NCBI RefSeq assembly: GCF_019175385.1
Contig: NC_083337.1
Location: 170,203,713-170,267,712 of the forward strand
From: Lycium barbarum
Lineage: Eukaryota > Streptophyta > Magnoliopsida > Solanales > Solanaceae
DNA: 64,000 nt
Reading direction: 5' to 3'
Below, in pieces: positions 61,232 through 64,000 of the stretch. The position numbers were made by a program, and so were the translations under genes. The notes under the pieces were generated by a model that was given only the letters and a program-made list of their open reading frames with translations, had not been told where the DNA came from and searched no databases. Within the stretch, counting starts at the first letter, position 1, and each line of letters starts with the position of its first letter.

Positions 61232-63290
61232 TAATACTTAAAAGAAACTAGGTTCTACGCCCAGCGGGCAAAAGATTTTTACATAATCAGGTCAATTATA
61301 AGATAAATTATGAATTTACTCAACTAATATATGAGCATTAATTAACTGATAACCAAATTAAAATGATAATTAACATATACTAATAGTGTCATAAAATATT
61401 TATAGTTTGTATATGTGACAGTTAAAATATATTTGTAGTGTGAAAAATGAACCTGAATGTAATATATCCAACCTCATGTACAGTACCTACTAAAAGTTAG
61501 GGAGCACTTCTTCTGGTCCTTAAATTGAGTTTATGCGGCGCAAATTCAAATTAATCGGGGCCAAATACAAGTATGGATCACCTGTTGGAAACCAAAAGAC
61601 TGAATTTGTTTTCTAAGGAACAGGACTAAGATTTTAGCGGTCCTACTTGTATTTGACAGTCTCAAAACCAACGATGGGCAGAGACGCAGAGTACATACTA
61701 ATAACTTGAATATTCTGAAGAATATTCAGCTCTGCTTCTAATTTAGTGCATGTCTTATGTTAAAATACACCGTGATAATATAAGAGTATATGGTATAAGA
61801 TTTTTTACTCTTTGTTACGAGCACATTCTTATATTAACAGTTGAAAAAACAAGGAATAAAAACAGAAAATTACATATGTACAGTGTAGAAATGGACTGAA
61901 TGGTTTGAGGCATTTTAGGAAAAATTGCACGAACTTGACCCAAAATGAACGATATTAGAGTATGTTAAAAAATTAAATGCACTTCCAGCGTATATAATTT
62001 AACCCCCCCTTCCCCCCCTTTCAAGTTTTTCTTTGTATACTGATAATGGAGAAAAGTTTACACAAATTATATCGAGTTGCTTCGAAGTTATTGCCAACCT
62101 AGCAGTAAACAACATATATAAAATACATTCAGTGTGTAAAAATACTTTTTTACACGATCATGTATAAAAATTAATCGATGTATATAAATAAAATCTTAGA
62201 TTCAAATCCTTTTATATATCCTAATAGCGTAAAAAAGTTACATTATCAATTTAATTTTATCCTTATTACGTGTCACCATATTTGATAGGTTATCAATTCT
62301 AACTTCCTTAACAAAGTTCACTTGTGTAACTAGCTTTAATTAGAGACGGATAGTGTAATTTTTAATTTATACTTTAAGTCTTCAACACAAATCACTCAAA
62401 ATCATATGATTGAAAAAAGTTAACTTTTCGACTCAAACGCTTAACTATACCCTTAACTTATTCACGAAAATAAACAATCATGCATATCGGACCACGTAAG
62501 TTGCTTTTGCATTTTGAGAAATCGATCTTTATTGTTCATGTACAATTTACAATTAATTTAAAGAAAAAAAAATCTCTCACGTGAACTAGGCTGGTAATAA
62601 ACAAAGCCATTTTATAATGAAGCAACTCAATTATTAGTACGAAATGCTTCTGCTTTTTCACACCTTTACAGCTTCTAAAAAGCCACCTTTTATTTACTTA
62701 ATATAGTAAGTAAAACGCCACTGACCAACTGTTCAGAGATTTTGGTCGTTCACAACTTTCCAACACCATTATACTTTCCGAATTTATTTGATATATTTTC
62801 TTTTCAATCTGTCCAAAAAGAGTAATATATTTTTTATTTAAAAATAATTTAACTAAAACTTTGATCTCCTTTTATATAAAATGATTTATAACCACACAAA
62901 TATTTATGATTTGTTTTAGATTACAAATTTTAAAAATCTGCCTTTTCTTTCTCAAATTTCGTGCCTAGCCAAATTTTATCACATATATTGGGATGGAGGG
63001 AGTGTAACACTGTTGAACATGTTAGATTCATTCCTCTCGTTTTTTATTTTTATAAATGATAATAATAATATATACTGATCTGACGTTGCTATGCATATCT
63101 TTCAAATGCTATTATATTATCATATATATACTCGCAATACGATTCTATCTTTGATAAGATCAAGTTCATTTCACTCACTCTTTATCATTTACGGACGTAC
63201 TGCAAAATATTGGTATGCATCTTTTCAGATTATTGCGAGATATATCGACAAAATAATTACTACTATAAAATACAGAACGCAAGTGTGTCC
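61232..63290. repeat. Segmental duplication D2, right part
   Basis: Collinear with D1 24340-31400. Lacks the Helitron, PIF MITE and 1.6 kb foldback present in D1. Confidence 0.82.
62774..63004. mobile_element. Stowaway-type MITE (231 bp), TSD TA
   Basis: The right end reads TATTGGGATGGAGGGAGTG, the complement of a Stowaway-like terminus. Flanked by TA at 62772-62773 and 63005-63006. The left terminus is diverged. D1 has a different MITE at nearly the same position. Confidence 0.55.
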
Positions 63291-63299
63291 TACTAGTGT

Positions 63300-63779
63300 T
63301 GGTATGCAACTTTTTTTACAAATAATATTGTAGTATTAATTATATCTAATAGCTTAAGTTGTAGAGATAGTGAAATTTTCACATGTTGCCCCTTTTTGGG
63401 ATAACTGTTTATCAAATGACTATATATATATTTTTTTTTATTCTCATGCAACTTATGACCTTTTGACCACAGTCTATAAATCCTTTTGAACAATCTGCAA
63501 ATCTTATAAGAAAACGTTGGACCACAATATAATATTTTATAACTTATTGCAAACATTATACCATAATTTAATGTTTCGTCTGTTAGCTGGAGCAATATAT
63601 GAACTAACATTAGACGAGAGCCTAACATTATCTTGAAAGATAATTTCTCAAGGGCTATATTTGCAATGTTTTTTTAATAGGACAAATAAAGTCTAAATGA
63701 TTGCCTAAAATTGAGCATAGGACCCTGATTCTTTTCTGCAGATCATACACATGAAGTATTTTATTTTATAACTGTGAGA
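63300..63779. other. Non-coding sequence, no gene seen
   Basis: AT-rich. The 111-codon minus-strand frame at 63293-63628 has no recognisable domain. Confidence 0.45.
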
Positions 63780-64000
63780 TTTGAACTACCTTAATTATAT
63801 TATATCGCCTCATACAACACTATAGTATTATTTAACAGTCTGATTATAGTATTATTTAACAGTCTGATTAGGTTCATTTCACTTGGTTTAGCATTTACTA
63901 CTATAACACGAACGTCTAAATTATTAAGCATCTTTTTCAGAATCGATAAAAGAATTAAAATGCCTAAAACTATTGAGGGTTTGAGGTAGGGAAATTACAG
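63780..64000. repeat. Start of a third copy of block A
   Basis: GGTTCATTTCACTTGG, TTTACTACTATAACAC and ACGTCTAAAT match about 42398-42450 (A'). A direct repeat TATAGTATTATTTAACAGTC starts at 63820 and 63845. The block continues past the window edge. Confidence 0.7.

Noticed and set aside
1..64000. tRNA, rRNA and conserved small RNA genes
   Set aside because: None recognised by eye; a tRNA scan and covariance-model search would be needed to exclude them.

Overview
This window looks like repeat-dense nuclear DNA from a flowering plant, most likely a member of the Solanaceae. The case for a plant rests on a three-exon R2R3-MYB gene with the standard plant splice sites, DUF4283-type LINEs, a copia element, Helitrons ending in CTAG, MULE foldbacks and hAT/PIF/Stowaway-type MITEs. 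The case for Solanaceae is weaker: it rests on (TTG)n-tailed RTE/SINE 3' ends and the style of the large LTRs. I see one gene that appears intact, the MYB gene on the minus strand at 39271-41324. Everything else is mobile-element sequence or duplicated non-coding DNA. I found no tRNA, rRNA, CRISPR array or bacterial-type operon, and no novel multi-gene system.

Layout. 1-4243: decayed L1-type LINE running off the left edge. 4780-10690 plus 24232-31500: duplicated block D1, interrupted by a solo LTR (6266-8825), a Helitron holding a MULE foldback that itself holds a solo LTR (11891-18288), a young copia element (18782-23383), a second Helitron (25927-29149) and a 1.6 kb foldback with three central hairpins (29591-31214). 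31500-32190: block A. 32191-35042: Helitron missing its 3' end. 35043-38585: LTR carrying a hAT MITE. 38587-39260: block B, directly 3' of the MYB gene. 41700-42560 and 43463-44034: second copies of A and B. 44085-46234: broken hAT transposase. 47165-53320: scattered MITEs, a tRNA-type SINE, RTE/SINE tails and a 1.9 kb MULE. 54390-63290: D2, the second copy of D1, with its own RTE, MULE and Helitron insertions. The last ~200 bases start a third copy of A.

Reading the copies together, the locus is an old tandem segmental duplication built around an R2R3-MYB gene. The copies serve as natural empty-site controls: many insertions present in one copy are absent from the other, so target-site duplications can be confirmed inside the window. 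Unit 1 kept its MYB gene. Unit 2 kept flanking sequence, but a hAT element and other DNA occupy the place where a MYB would be expected. Unit 3 is cut by the right edge, so a further MYB paralogue may lie just beyond it.

All boundaries were read by eye. Target-site duplications, splice sites and reading frames were checked base by base. Family names rest on motif recognition, not database searches.
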